The notes beneath the pieces are model-generated. The model ran no database searches. It saw only the letters and a list, made by a program, of their open reading frames with translations, and was not told the DNA's origin. This document shows, piece by piece, positions 33,257 to 41,348 of a stretch of DNA of 64,000 nucleotides (positions are counted from its first letter, which is position 1; every line of letters starts with the position of its first letter). The DNA is from Streptomyces sp. CBMA29 (GTDB taxonomy: Bacteria > Actinomycetota > Actinomycetes > Streptomycetales > Streptomycetaceae): positions 46,350 through 110,349 of the forward strand of contig NZ_MECL01000158.1 in the NCBI RefSeq assembly GCF_014596445.1, read 5' to 3'. The position numbers and the translations under genes are program-made.

Positions 33257-34273
33257 TCAGCCGGTGTGCGCAGCCACGTCGATGAGGACCTTGCCGATGA
33301 CGCTGTCCTCAACTGCCGTGTGGGCTTGGGCGGTCTCGGCGAGCGGGAAGCGGTGGAAGGGCAGCCCGGCGTCGGGGCCGGCGTGGAGGGCGTCGTCGGC
33401 GACGGCGGCGGTGACCGCCGCGACGGCGTGGGCCTTGGCGGCGGGCGGGACGGTGTAGACCAGGACGCCCTGCCAGCGGAGGTTGAGCGCCATGGAGGGG
33501 CGGACCGGCACGGCGGCCGAAGCGTCGTCGTCGGCGTAGAAGGCGATGACGGCGTCGGGGGCGGCGACGGCCCGGTCGAGGGCGGCGTTGGCGGCCGGGG
33601 CGACCTCGACCACGATGTTGACGCCGTCCGGGGCGATCCGGCGGATCTCGGCGGCGGCGTCCTGGGCGCGGTAGTCCACCACGTGATGGGCTCCGGCGGC
33701 CCGCGCGAGGTCGCCCTTGGCGGGTCCGCTGACCGTGCTGAGGACGGTGGCCCCGGCCCAGCGGGCGAGCTGGATCGCGGCGTTGCCGACAGCGCCCGCG
33801 CCGCCCGCGACCAGGACCGTACGTCCGTCGAGGGCGCCGGGGGCGAGCCGCTCGGGGCCGCCGTCTGCGACGGTGAGGGCGCGGTGCGCGGTGAGGGCGG
33901 GGATGCCGAGGCTCGCGCCGAGGTCGAAGGAGGCGTGGTCGGGCAGGGCGACGGCCTGGTCCGCGGGCAGCGCCACGTACTCCTGCGCGGTGCCGTCCGC
34001 GCGGCCGTAGGCGGCCTCCCAGATCCAGACCCGCTCGCCGATCCGCGCCTCGGGCACGCCGGAGCCGACCGCGTCGATGACACCGGAGCCGTCCTGGTTC
34101 GGCACCTGTGCCGTGGCGGGGGCGGTGTTGCGCCGCGACTTCCAGTCCGTCGGGTTGACGCCGGAGACGTGGACGCGCACCCGTACCTCGCCGGGCCCCG
34201 GCTCCGGGACCGAGCGCTCGGTGAGCGTGAGGACGTCGGGGCCGCCGTTGCTGGTGTAAGTGATCGCCTTCAT
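33257..34273 (-). CDS. NADPH:quinone oxidoreductase-like protein (MDR superfamily, zinc-free)
   Basis: 338 residues. GroES-like N-terminal domain (VSGVNPTDWKSRR) and Rossmann domain with VLVAGGAGAVGNAAIQLARWAGA; VVDYRAQD and a C-terminal GKVLIDV are typical of quinone oxidoreductases. The structural zinc Cys cluster is missing, as in this subgroup. It should reduce quinones or enones with NADPH in the cytoplasm. Single gene, transcribed away from the globin gene. Confidence 0.83.
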   Translation of the reverse strand: MKAITYTSNGGPDVLTLTERSVPEPGPGEVRVRVHVSGVNPTDWKSRRNTAPATAQVPNQDGSGVIDAVGSGVPEARIGERVWIWEAAYGRADGTAQEYVALPADQAVALPDHASFDLGASLGIPALTAHRALTVADGGPERLAPGALDGRTVLVAGGAGAVGNAAIQLARWAGATVLSTVSGPAKGDLARAAGAHHVVDYRAQDAAAEIRRIAPDGVNIVVEVAPAANAALDRAVAAPDAVIAFYADDDASAAVPVRPSMALNLRWQGVLVYTVPPAAKAHAVAAVTAAVADDALHAGPDAGLPFHRFPLAETAQAHTAVEDSVIGKVLIDVAAHTG

Positions 34274-34536
34274 GCCGCGTACAAGTGACGTGCCCGCCCG
34301 TTTCTTCCCCGTGTCTTCGCCGTGGCCGGAATCCACTGCTCCATTTGATCCGCCCGCCGCGTAAATCCCGGTGCCCGCCGCCCGGCCGGGTGATCCTTGG
34401 CCGCAAAGCACCGGCCGGGCCGACTCTGGCCGCGACCACTGGCCCGGCTGCTCCTGGCCGCGGGCTACGAGGCGGTCGGGACATCCCTGGCCGGCACATC
34501 CCTGGCCACGACCACCGGCACGACCTGGAGCGCCCC

Positions 34537-35010
34537 ATGACCACTCCGGATTCCCCCGTCGACCGCACCGGCGCCTTCTACGAGGCAGTCGGCGGAAGCG
34601 ACGCGCTGCGCCGCCTCATCGACAGCTTCTACGAGCAGGTCCTCGCCGACCCGCTCCTCGCCCCGGTCTTCGTGCACTTCACCCAGGCCCATATCGACCA
34701 TGTCGTCGTCTGGCTCACCGAGGTCTTCGGCGGCCCCGCTGAGTACACCGCCCGCCTCGGCGGCCATCAGGCCCTGCTCTCCCAGCACCTGGACCTGCGG
34801 ATCACCGAGGAACAGCGGGCGCGCTGGGTGGAGTTGATGCTCGCGACCGCCGCGAAGGAGTTGCCCGCCGACGCGTTGCTGCGGCAGCGCTTCGCCGAGT
34901 ACATCGAGTGGGGCACGCGGATCGCCATGTCGGTCTCCCACCAGGAGAGTTCCGATCTCGGCGACCCCGGTCCCGTACCGCACTGGGGCTGGGACGGGCT
35001 GGCGCGGTAG
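34537..35010 (+). CDS. Truncated haemoglobin, group II (trHbO-like)
   Basis: 157 residues. FYEAVGGSDALRRLIDSFYEQVLADPLLAPVF is the 2-on-2 globin start with the PheB9/TyrB10-type region. His in GGHQALLSQHLDLRI is the proximal haem ligand region, and EYIEWGTRIAMSVSH follows the group II pattern. It binds oxygen or NO in the cytoplasm and may protect against nitrosative stress. A 262-bp gap precedes it, mostly tandem TGGCC-rich sequence. A weak CTGGAG lies upstream of the ATG. Confidence 0.82.
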   Translation: MTTPDSPVDRTGAFYEAVGGSDALRRLIDSFYEQVLADPLLAPVFVHFTQAHIDHVVVWLTEVFGGPAEYTARLGGHQALLSQHLDLRITEEQRARWVELMLATAAKELPADALLRQRFAEYIEWGTRIAMSVSHQESSDLGDPGPVPHWGWDGLAR

Positions 35011-35107
35011 CCCGCGCATTCCGTCAGGGCGTTCTCCCGGCGCGTCCCGGTCACCCGACCGACCGTCCGTTCCCCGTACGTCTCTCCATCCCGGCACCCG
35101 ACAGGAC

Positions 35108-36028
35108 CTAGGCCAGGTCCTGGGTCAGGTCCTTGGCCAAGTCCTGGGCCAGGACCTGGGCCAGGGCAGACTCCGCCGCCGCCAGGATCTCGGTGACGCG
35201 CAGGCCGAAACGGGCGTCGCAGGCGTGCGGAGTGCCGGAGGTGAGCGCGGTGATGGCGTGCGCCAGCGAGTCCGTCGCCTCGCCCGCGACGCCGTCGGGG
35301 TAGGTCACGACGCCCTGGTCACCGCGCAGTTCGATGACCACGCCCGCGGCGGCGGGCGGCGCGGTCAGCGTGAGGGCGGAGGTGCTGGAGGCCCCGGAGT
35401 CGTGACGGAGCGTCATATGTACGGTGTCGCCGGGGCCGTTGGCCGCGGTGACGGCGGTGACGTCCCCAAGTACCGGCAGCAGGACGGACAACGCGTGCGG
35501 GCCGACGTCCCACAGGCCGCCCTTCTCCCGCCGCCACGGCGAGTCCGCGAAGGGGTTCTCGTCTCCGGTGAAGACCGCGCTGTACCAGTCCGCGCGGCCG
35601 GTGTACCACGCGCCGCGCGCGGCCTGTTGCTTGATCCACCCGGCTGTCGCCGGGTCGAAGCGCAGGGTGAAGAAGACCACCGACCCGACTCCGGCCGCCG
35701 TGACGGCCTCGGCCACCGCCCTCGCGTCCTCCACCGTCGTCGCCACCGGCTTGTCCAGCAGCACGTGACGGCCCGCGCGGGCCGCCGCCACCGCCAACGG
35801 CGCCTGCAAATGCGGCGGCAGCGCGACCGCCACCGCGTCCACATCCGCGATCAGCGCCTCCGCGTCCCCGTACGCCCGCGTACCGAACCGCGCCGCCACC
35901 TCAGCCGCCGCCTCCGGCCTCCGGCCCCAGACCCCGACGAACTCCGCCTCCGGGTGGGCGGCGAGAGCGGGTCCATGGGCGAGCCGGGCCCAGGGGCCGG
36001 TGCCGAGAAGTCCGAAGCGCATGGTCAT
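35108..36028 (-). CDS. Gfo/Idh/MocA-family oxidoreductase
   Basis: 306 residues. N-terminal NAD(P)-binding motif FGLLGTGPWARLAHGPAL and EKP-like DKPVATTVEDA (about 93-103; Asp replaces the usual Glu of EKP). The C-terminal domain reads FADSPWRREKGGLWDVGPHAL, the family's substrate-side signature. The extreme C-terminus is a repeat, AQVLAQDLAKDLTQDLA, encoded by a degenerate 12-bp DNA repeat at 35110-35165. Substrate unknown. ATG 36028 or 36022 may be used. Confidence 0.8.
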   Translation of the reverse strand: MTMRFGLLGTGPWARLAHGPALAAHPEAEFVGVWGRRPEAAAEVAARFGTRAYGDAEALIADVDAVAVALPPHLQAPLAVAAARAGRHVLLDKPVATTVEDARAVAEAVTAAGVGSVVFFTLRFDPATAGWIKQQAARGAWYTGRADWYSAVFTGDENPFADSPWRREKGGLWDVGPHALSVLLPVLGDVTAVTAANGPGDTVHMTLRHDSGASSTSALTLTAPPAAAGVVIELRGDQGVVTYPDGVAGEATDSLAHAITALTSGTPHACDARFGLRVTEILAAAESALAQVLAQDLAKDLTQDLA

Positions 36029-36137
36029 GACGCCGAGCCTACCGGCGTCCCGCCCGGTCACGACGACCCGAGGGACTGCGCCGCGCAGCGGTGACAGGCG
36101 GGGCTCCTGGGGCGTTGCCCCTGGTCACGTGGGGGCG

Positions 36138-36175
36138 TTCACCGTGGGTTAACACGTGGGCAACAGTCGGGAAAA
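36138..36175 (+). promoter_or_regulatory. 11-bp-phased boxes upstream of glnII (GlnR/PhoP-like operator)
   Basis: TTCAC, TTAAC, GCAAC and GAAAA start at 36138, 36149, 36160 and 36171, each six bases apart. The pattern TTAAC-n6-GCAAC fits the GlnR consensus gTnAc-n6-GaAAc, and GTTCACC at 11-bp spacing resembles PhoP direct repeats. In S. coelicolor glnII is known to respond to both regulators. The site lies 80-120 bp upstream of the start codon. Confidence 0.6.
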
Positions 36176-36257
36176 GGGATGTTGCCACGCTGCGGGTGGC
36201 CCGATCAGCGCAGCTCGGCCAGCACCCGCGAAGACTGTTCGTTAAGGATGGCGTCCC

Positions 36258-37277
36258 GTGACCTACAAGGCCGAGTACATCTGGATAGACGGCACCCTGC
36301 CGACCGCGAAGCTGCGTTCCAAGACGCGCATCCTGGCCGACGGCGCCGAGCTCCCGATCTGGGGCTTCGACGGTTCCAGCACCAACCAGGCGGAGGGCCA
36401 CGCGTCCGACCGCGTACTCAAGCCGGTCTCCTCGTTCCCCGACCCGATCCGCGGCGGGGACGACGTCCTGGTGATGTGCGAGGTCTTCGACATCGACGGG
36501 ACGCCGCACGAGTCCAACACGCGGGCCGCGCTGCGCGAGGTGGCGGAGAAGTTCGCGGCGCAGGAGTCGCTGTTCGGCATCGAGCAGGAGTACACGTTCT
36601 TCCAGGGCTCGCGTCCGCTCGGGTTCCCCGAGGGCGGGTACCCGGCGCCGCAGGGCGGCTACTACTGCGGGGTCGGCGCGGACGAGATCTTCGGCCGTCC
36701 GGTGGTCGAGAAGCACCTGGAGAACTGTCTGGCCGCGGGCCTGGGCATCTCGGGGATCAACGCCGAGGTCATGCCGGGGCAGTGGGAGTTCCAGGTCGGG
36801 CCGCTGAGCCCGCTGGAGGTCTCCGACCACCTGTGGGTGGCGCGCTGGCTGCTGTACCGCACGGCGGAGGACTTCGGCGTCTCGGCGACGCTGGACCCGA
36901 AGCCCGCCAAGGGCGACTGGAACGGCGCGGGCGCGCACACGAACTTCTCCACCAAGGCGATGCGCGAGGGCTACGAGGCGATCGTCGAGGCCGCCGAGTC
37001 GCTGGGCCGCGACGACAAGCCGCTGGAGCACATCAAGAACTACGGCATCGGCGTCGAGGCGCGGCTGACCGGCGCGCACGAGACGGCTCCGTGGAACGAG
37101 TACAGCTACGGCGTCTCCAACCGCGGCGCGTCGGTGCGTATCCCGTGGCAGGTCGAGGTGGACCAGAAGGGCTACATCGAGGACCGCCGCCCGAACGCGA
37201 ACATGGACCCGTACGTGGTGACGCGGCTCATGGTGGACACGTGCGGTACGGCGCTGGAGAAGGCCGGACTGGTCTGA
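36258..37277 (+). CDS. glnII: Glutamine synthetase, class II (GSII)
   Basis: 339 residues from GTG 36258, the usual length for the eukaryote-like octa/decameric enzyme. It makes glutamine from glutamate, ammonia and ATP. Signatures: WGFDGSSTNQAEG (N-terminal), FGIEQEYTFF (metal-binding Glu residues), GINAEVMPGQWEFQVGP and GAGAHTNFSTKAMR. It lacks the adenylylation loop of GSI, so the glnE product at 60688 should not act on it. Control is probably transcriptional through the boxes upstream. Confidence 0.95.
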   Translation: MTYKAEYIWIDGTLPTAKLRSKTRILADGAELPIWGFDGSSTNQAEGHASDRVLKPVSSFPDPIRGGDDVLVMCEVFDIDGTPHESNTRAALREVAEKFAAQESLFGIEQEYTFFQGSRPLGFPEGGYPAPQGGYYCGVGADEIFGRPVVEKHLENCLAAGLGISGINAEVMPGQWEFQVGPLSPLEVSDHLWVARWLLYRTAEDFGVSATLDPKPAKGDWNGAGAHTNFSTKAMREGYEAIVEAAESLGRDDKPLEHIKNYGIGVEARLTGAHETAPWNEYSYGVSNRGASVRIPWQVEVDQKGYIEDRRPNANMDPYVVTRLMVDTCGTALEKAGLV

Positions 37278-37301
37278 CCTGCGTCAACTCCGTTGTACCG
37301 G

Positions 37302-37331
37302 GCGCCCGTCACGGTCAGGTGACGGGCGCCG
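37302..37331 (+). terminator. Terminator of glnII
   Basis: A 12-bp perfect stem GGCGCCCGTCAC with its complement and a 6-nt loop starts 25 bp after the glnII stop. Confidence 0.8.
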
Positions 37332-37401
37332 TCGCGCGTCGGGACCGCCGCACGCGAGCGGTATCTCGTGACCATCGGATGATCCACTCGTTTGACGGGG
37401 C

Positions 37402-39411
37402 GTGAACACGCGCTCAGCAGAAAGCGATTCCGCCGATGACGAGCCCGGCCCGGTCGCTGTGGAAGAGGCGGAGGCGGCGCTCGTCGAGCACTACCCGCGC
37501 CTGGTACGGCTGGCGTATCTGGCGCTGCCCACCGCGCTCGGCACACATCGCAGAGTGCTGACCGCGCACCGCCTCGTGCAGCGGTCGCTGCCGCGCGACC
37601 GGCGGTATCCGCCGGGGGCGGCGGGTGCGACGGACGGGCCGCGCGGTGAGGCGTACGCGCTGCTGCGCCACGAGGTGTTGCGCGAGGCGCTGGCCTACGG
37701 GCGGCACGGCGGCGGCCGTTGGGGCTGGCGGGAGCGCGTACGCACGGCCGCTGCCGGTGGTACAGCGCTGCCGCAGGTCGTGGGCTTGCGGCTGCATCCG
37801 CGGGCGGGCGGCAGCGAGGAGTTGGCGCTGGACCGGGCGCTGGCGGAGTTGGCGCCCGAGGCGCGGGCGGCGTTCGCGCTGCGCGGGGTCGAGGAGTTGG
37901 CCGACGCCGAGGTGCTGGCCGTACTGAAGGCCGCGGGCGCGGCCGATCCGCGCGGCGCGATGCGGGCGGCAGCGGCCGTCAGGGGCGGGCAACACCTCCT
38001 GACGGCGGGTGAGTTCGATCCCTGCACGCTCCAGGTGGGGCCCACTGACCTGCTGCGGCGCAGGCAGCGCAGGCGCGCGGGTCTGGTGACAGGGGCGGCC
38101 GTCGCGGTGGCCGCCGTGCTGGTGTCCGGCTGGGCGGTGTGGGGCAGCGGCGGCGACGGCGGCACGGCGTCGTACGCGGCGCCGGGCTCTCCCGCGTCCG
38201 GTACGGGGGACGCGGCCCGCGCGCTCGATCCGGCCGCTCTCGTACGGCCGGACGCGAGGCTGTGGTCGTCCACCGCGCGGATGGACTTCACGGCGTGGCC
38301 CGCGCGCGGCGGCCGGGCGGACGACACGGCGCTGCTCGGCCGGGCGCTCGCGGTGTGGGCCCACCCCGGCGCCGACGTGGACGTCTCCTCGACGCCCGGC
38401 ACCCCGCGCAACGCCCCTGCGCAGCCGCCGCAGTTGCTCTTCGCGGGGAATGTCGACGCGGCCACGGTGGTGATCTTCTACGACGGTCTGCGGATCGTCC
38501 GTTACGCGCAGCCGCGCAGCGGTTCGGGGCGCGCCGCGCTGGACTTCGCGCAGGTGCAGGACGCCGATGTCACGACGGCGGCGGCGGTCGTGGTCGACCG
38601 GGTGGACGGCAACACCCGTTTCCTGACCGCCCCGTGGATCGCGGACGCGCAGACCCGCGATCTGATGCGGCCCAATGTCCTCGGCGCGCCGCTGCACCGC
38701 GGTGCGGACGGGGTGACCGATCCGGTACGGATGCCGGGCGCGGGGGCCACCGCGGGTGCGTGCGGCAGCGCCTGGCCGGTGGTGCAGCTCAAGTCGTCCT
38801 CGAAGATCGTGGAGAGCCACACCTTCCTGCTGACCGACCTCGGCGACCTGTCGCCGGTCCATCTCACGTACACCCCGCCGCCGGGCGGCGGCGCTCCCGC
38901 GCGGCAGCCGCGCGAGGCCACCGGGTCGCAGGCGCTGGTCAGTTGGGCGCACAGCGCCTGCTATCTGGGCGAGCTGCGCGGGCAGGGCGTGAAGGCCGTC
39001 AACAACTGGGAGTTCGCCCGTACCCCGCTCCCCGAGGACGGCGGCGAGGCGTCCTGGACCTGTGCGCGCGCCGACACCTGGCGCGGTCCGGGGCAGGCGA
39101 CGGTCAGTTTCGTGCCGCCCACCGCGACGGCCGCCGCGCCCGGTACCGTCGCCGGCCGGCAGACCGACGGCAACGCGTGCAGCCGCTTCGGCCAGCACGT
39201 CATGGCGGGCGTCATGTGGCAGTCCCCCAAGTCCCACTGGTACCTCGTCGCCGCGGGCAGCCGCGACGTTACCCGGATCACCGCCACGGCGGGCGTCCAC
39301 GCCTCGGCGAAGGGTTCCTTCCTCGCCGTCCCCGCTCCCCGTGGCACCCGCGCCACCCTCACAGGCCGCCTCACCACCGGGGGCACCCTCGCCCCGCTGG
39401 GACCGTCCTGA
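37402..39411 (+). CDS. Membrane protein with sigma-factor-like N-terminus and outside domain
   Basis: 669 residues from GTG 37402. The N-terminal 210 residues (ALVEHYPRLVRLAYLALPT, later ELALDRALAELAPEARAAFALRGVEEL) resemble regions 2 and 4 of an ECF sigma factor but lack a clear DNA-binding helix. A basic patch LLRRRQRRR leads into one membrane helix (about 230-248). The C-terminal 400 residues are extracytoplasmic, with Cys-containing motifs (GACGSAWPVVQL, CYLGELRGQG). Streptomyces has several such proteins, usually left hypothetical. It may sense an envelope condition and pass it to the cytoplasmic part. Confidence 0.6.
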   Translation: MNTRSAESDSADDEPGPVAVEEAEAALVEHYPRLVRLAYLALPTALGTHRRVLTAHRLVQRSLPRDRRYPPGAAGATDGPRGEAYALLRHEVLREALAYGRHGGGRWGWRERVRTAAAGGTALPQVVGLRLHPRAGGSEELALDRALAELAPEARAAFALRGVEELADAEVLAVLKAAGAADPRGAMRAAAAVRGGQHLLTAGEFDPCTLQVGPTDLLRRRQRRRAGLVTGAAVAVAAVLVSGWAVWGSGGDGGTASYAAPGSPASGTGDAARALDPAALVRPDARLWSSTARMDFTAWPARGGRADDTALLGRALAVWAHPGADVDVSSTPGTPRNAPAQPPQLLFAGNVDAATVVIFYDGLRIVRYAQPRSGSGRAALDFAQVQDADVTTAAAVVVDRVDGNTRFLTAPWIADAQTRDLMRPNVLGAPLHRGADGVTDPVRMPGAGATAGACGSAWPVVQLKSSSKIVESHTFLLTDLGDLSPVHLTYTPPPGGGAPARQPREATGSQALVSWAHSACYLGELRGQGVKAVNNWEFARTPLPEDGGEASWTCARADTWRGPGQATVSFVPPTATAAAPGTVAGRQTDGNACSRFGQHVMAGVMWQSPKSHWYLVAAGSRDVTRITATAGVHASAKGSFLAVPAPRGTRATLTGRLTTGGTLAPLGPS

Positions 39412-39435
39412 GAACCGCCGGGCCGAGGGGTCGCG

Positions 39436-40629
39436 CTACTCGGCGTCCTCTTGGTGCGGGGGGACGGTGACGGGCAGGCCCGGCCACAACCGGCCTCCAC
39501 CACGGCGTCCGGCGAAACGGAGCGGCAGGGGGCGGTCGTCGCGGGCTACCTCGATGCGGAGGTGCGGCACGCCGGAGTCGCCCGAGTTGCCCACCGCGGC
39601 GAGGAGTTGGCCGGTGCGGACCGTATCGCCGAGAGCGACGCGGAGGGAGCCGGAAGCGAGGTGGGCGAGGAGGACCGTCTCGTAGCCGGTGTCGATGGCG
39701 AGGTGATTGCCGTCGCTGGGGCCGTAACGGGGGTGCCCCGGTGGGGAGTCGGGATGGCCGTCGTCCAACTGCACGACAGCACCGTCGCAAGGGGCGTTGA
39801 CGGGCGCGCCGTACGCCGCGAAGTCGGTGAGCGACCTGCCTCGGCGACCGATGCGGCCGGGCTTGAACAGGTCAACTGCACCGATCTCACCGCCCGTTGC
39901 CGGGTACCAGGTACCGGTGAGCGGGAGGCGCAGTGGTTGGGAGAGGCGTAGCTGCCGTTCTCCGCGCAGCCGCAGCAGGATGCTGCTGACGATCAGCAGC
40001 AATCCCACGAGGAAGACCGTGTCGACGATCCCCGGATGTCCCCAGGGCAGATACGTCAGCCGCCATACGCTCGCCAGCGCCGCGAGGGTGGCGGCCCGCC
40101 ACAGCCAGATCTCGACGAGCGACATCAAGGCGTATCCGATGCCGGAGGTGCCCACCACGAACAGGCCGAAGACCGGTCCCGACGCCCATCGGAGGATGGT
40201 GGGCATCCCCCAGCACCAGACAGCGATCGCCACGGGGAACCCGAACCGCACCAGCCACCTCACCCCGGTCCCCGCGAGGCGCAGCCCCCGCCGCGCAGGC
40301 CGCCGCGAAGGCAGCCGGTGCTCGCGGATCATCAGGCGGGTGAGGCGTCCGTCCGAGCCGACCGTGCCCCATACGGGCACGCGGCCCCGCTCGCCGATGG
40401 CGACGAGTCCGTGCTCGGCGGAGTCCACCACCCGCAGGACCGGGCCGATCAGCTTTGCGGTGTCCATGAGCAGCTCGTCGAGATCGTCCTCGCCCGTCTC
40501 GACGACGAATCCGGGATCGACGGCGGCACGCCCGTCAGGACCGCCGGTGAGCAGCCTTGTCACGGCCACCGCCACCGGATCGTCCGACGCGACGGCCGTC
40601 CCCGTCTGTGAGCCCCCGCTCGTTCCCAA
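39436..40629 (-). CDS. Membrane protein with degenerate M23 peptidase domain
   Basis: 397 residues. Four hydrophobic segments lie at about 125-240 and an M23/LytM-like beta domain at about 260-380: NHLAIDTGYETVLLAHLASGSL and GDTVRTGQLLAAVGNSGDSGVPHLRIEV. Active LytM enzymes end HLHFEV; here the second His is Arg, and the first zinc site (HxxxD) is not intact, so activity is doubtful. It may be a non-catalytic regulator of wall hydrolases. The start is uncertain: TTG 40629 or a GTG about 18 codons later. The gene lies 34 bp downstream of the GNAT gene. Confidence 0.65.
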   Translation of the reverse strand: MGTSGGSQTGTAVASDDPVAVAVTRLLTGGPDGRAAVDPGFVVETGEDDLDELLMDTAKLIGPVLRVVDSAEHGLVAIGERGRVPVWGTVGSDGRLTRLMIREHRLPSRRPARRGLRLAGTGVRWLVRFGFPVAIAVWCWGMPTILRWASGPVFGLFVVGTSGIGYALMSLVEIWLWRAATLAALASVWRLTYLPWGHPGIVDTVFLVGLLLIVSSILLRLRGERQLRLSQPLRLPLTGTWYPATGGEIGAVDLFKPGRIGRRGRSLTDFAAYGAPVNAPCDGAVVQLDDGHPDSPPGHPRYGPSDGNHLAIDTGYETVLLAHLASGSLRVALGDTVRTGQLLAAVGNSGDSGVPHLRIEVARDDRPLPLRFAGRRGGGRLWPGLPVTVPPHQEDAE

Positions 40630-40663
40630 CTCCCCCGCCCCCCAATTGATCTCGCGGTTCAGG

Positions 40664-41176
40664 TCATTCGCCGACCGGCTCCGGCGAGCGTACGTCCGAG
40701 GGGACGCGCAGCACCATGCGGACGTGGTCGCCGGTGCGGCCGTCCTCCTGCCAGCCCTGGTGGGTGTAGAAGGCGCGGGCGCGGGCGTTGGGGGCGAAGA
40801 CTTCGAGGCGGGCGGTGGTGAGGCCCGCGGTCTGCCAGACGGCGACGCAGGCGCGGTGCAGGGCGGTGCCGGTGCCGGTGCGCCAGACGGAGGGGTCGAT
40901 ATGGAAGTGGAAGAGCTTGTCCTCGTCGTGGCGGGCGGCGAGCACGGCGAAGCCGACCACCCGGTCGTCCCTGACCGCGCACAGCACGGTCCGGTCGTCC
41001 GAGGAGATGGCCCTGGCCGTACCCACGCGCTGTCGTTCCAGCTCCGCGGGGCCGCTGTACTCCTCGGCCGGGAGGTGGCCCGCGTAGTAGCTGGCGCGGG
41101 CGCGGGCGTGGATGTCCGATATCGCGCTCAGGTCTTCGGGCGCGGCAGGGCGGACCCTGATGTGCGGGGAGCTCAT
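40664..41176 (-). CDS. GNAT-family N-acetyltransferase
   Basis: 170 residues. IRVRPAAPEDLSAISDIHARA start, acetyl-CoA loop at VWRTGTGTALHRACVAVWQ and C-terminal AFYTHQGWQEDGRTG are standard GNAT motifs. The canonical Q/R-x-x-G-x-G/A loop reads RTGTGT. Substrate unknown. It is probably co-transcribed with the M23-like gene downstream. Confidence 0.83.
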   Translation of the reverse strand: MSSPHIRVRPAAPEDLSAISDIHARARASYYAGHLPAEEYSGPAELERQRVGTARAISSDDRTVLCAVRDDRVVGFAVLAARHDEDKLFHFHIDPSVWRTGTGTALHRACVAVWQTAGLTTARLEVFAPNARARAFYTHQGWQEDGRTGDHVRMVLRVPSDVRSPEPVGE

Positions 41177-41249
41177 GTGGGCCTGGACGCATCCAGGGCA
41201 ACATTGGTTCCCTCCGGCGTACGACCCGGTCGTAAAACTTGACGCGCCA

Positions 41250-41315
41250 AGGGGAGCCCGCGGTTCCCGCCGCCCGCTGTTCAGTGCGGAAACGGCCGGA
41301 ATCGCGGGCTCCCCT
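41250..41315 (-). terminator. Long hairpin downstream of the amylopullulanase gene
   Basis: AGGGGAGCCCGCG (41250-41262) pairs perfectly with 41303-41315 around a 40-nt loop that can itself fold. It starts 34 bp after the amylopullulanase stop and also separates it from the GNAT gene on the same strand. Confidence 0.65.
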
Positions 41316-41348
41316 CACGGGCGCCGGACGGTCCCCAGCGACCGGTCC

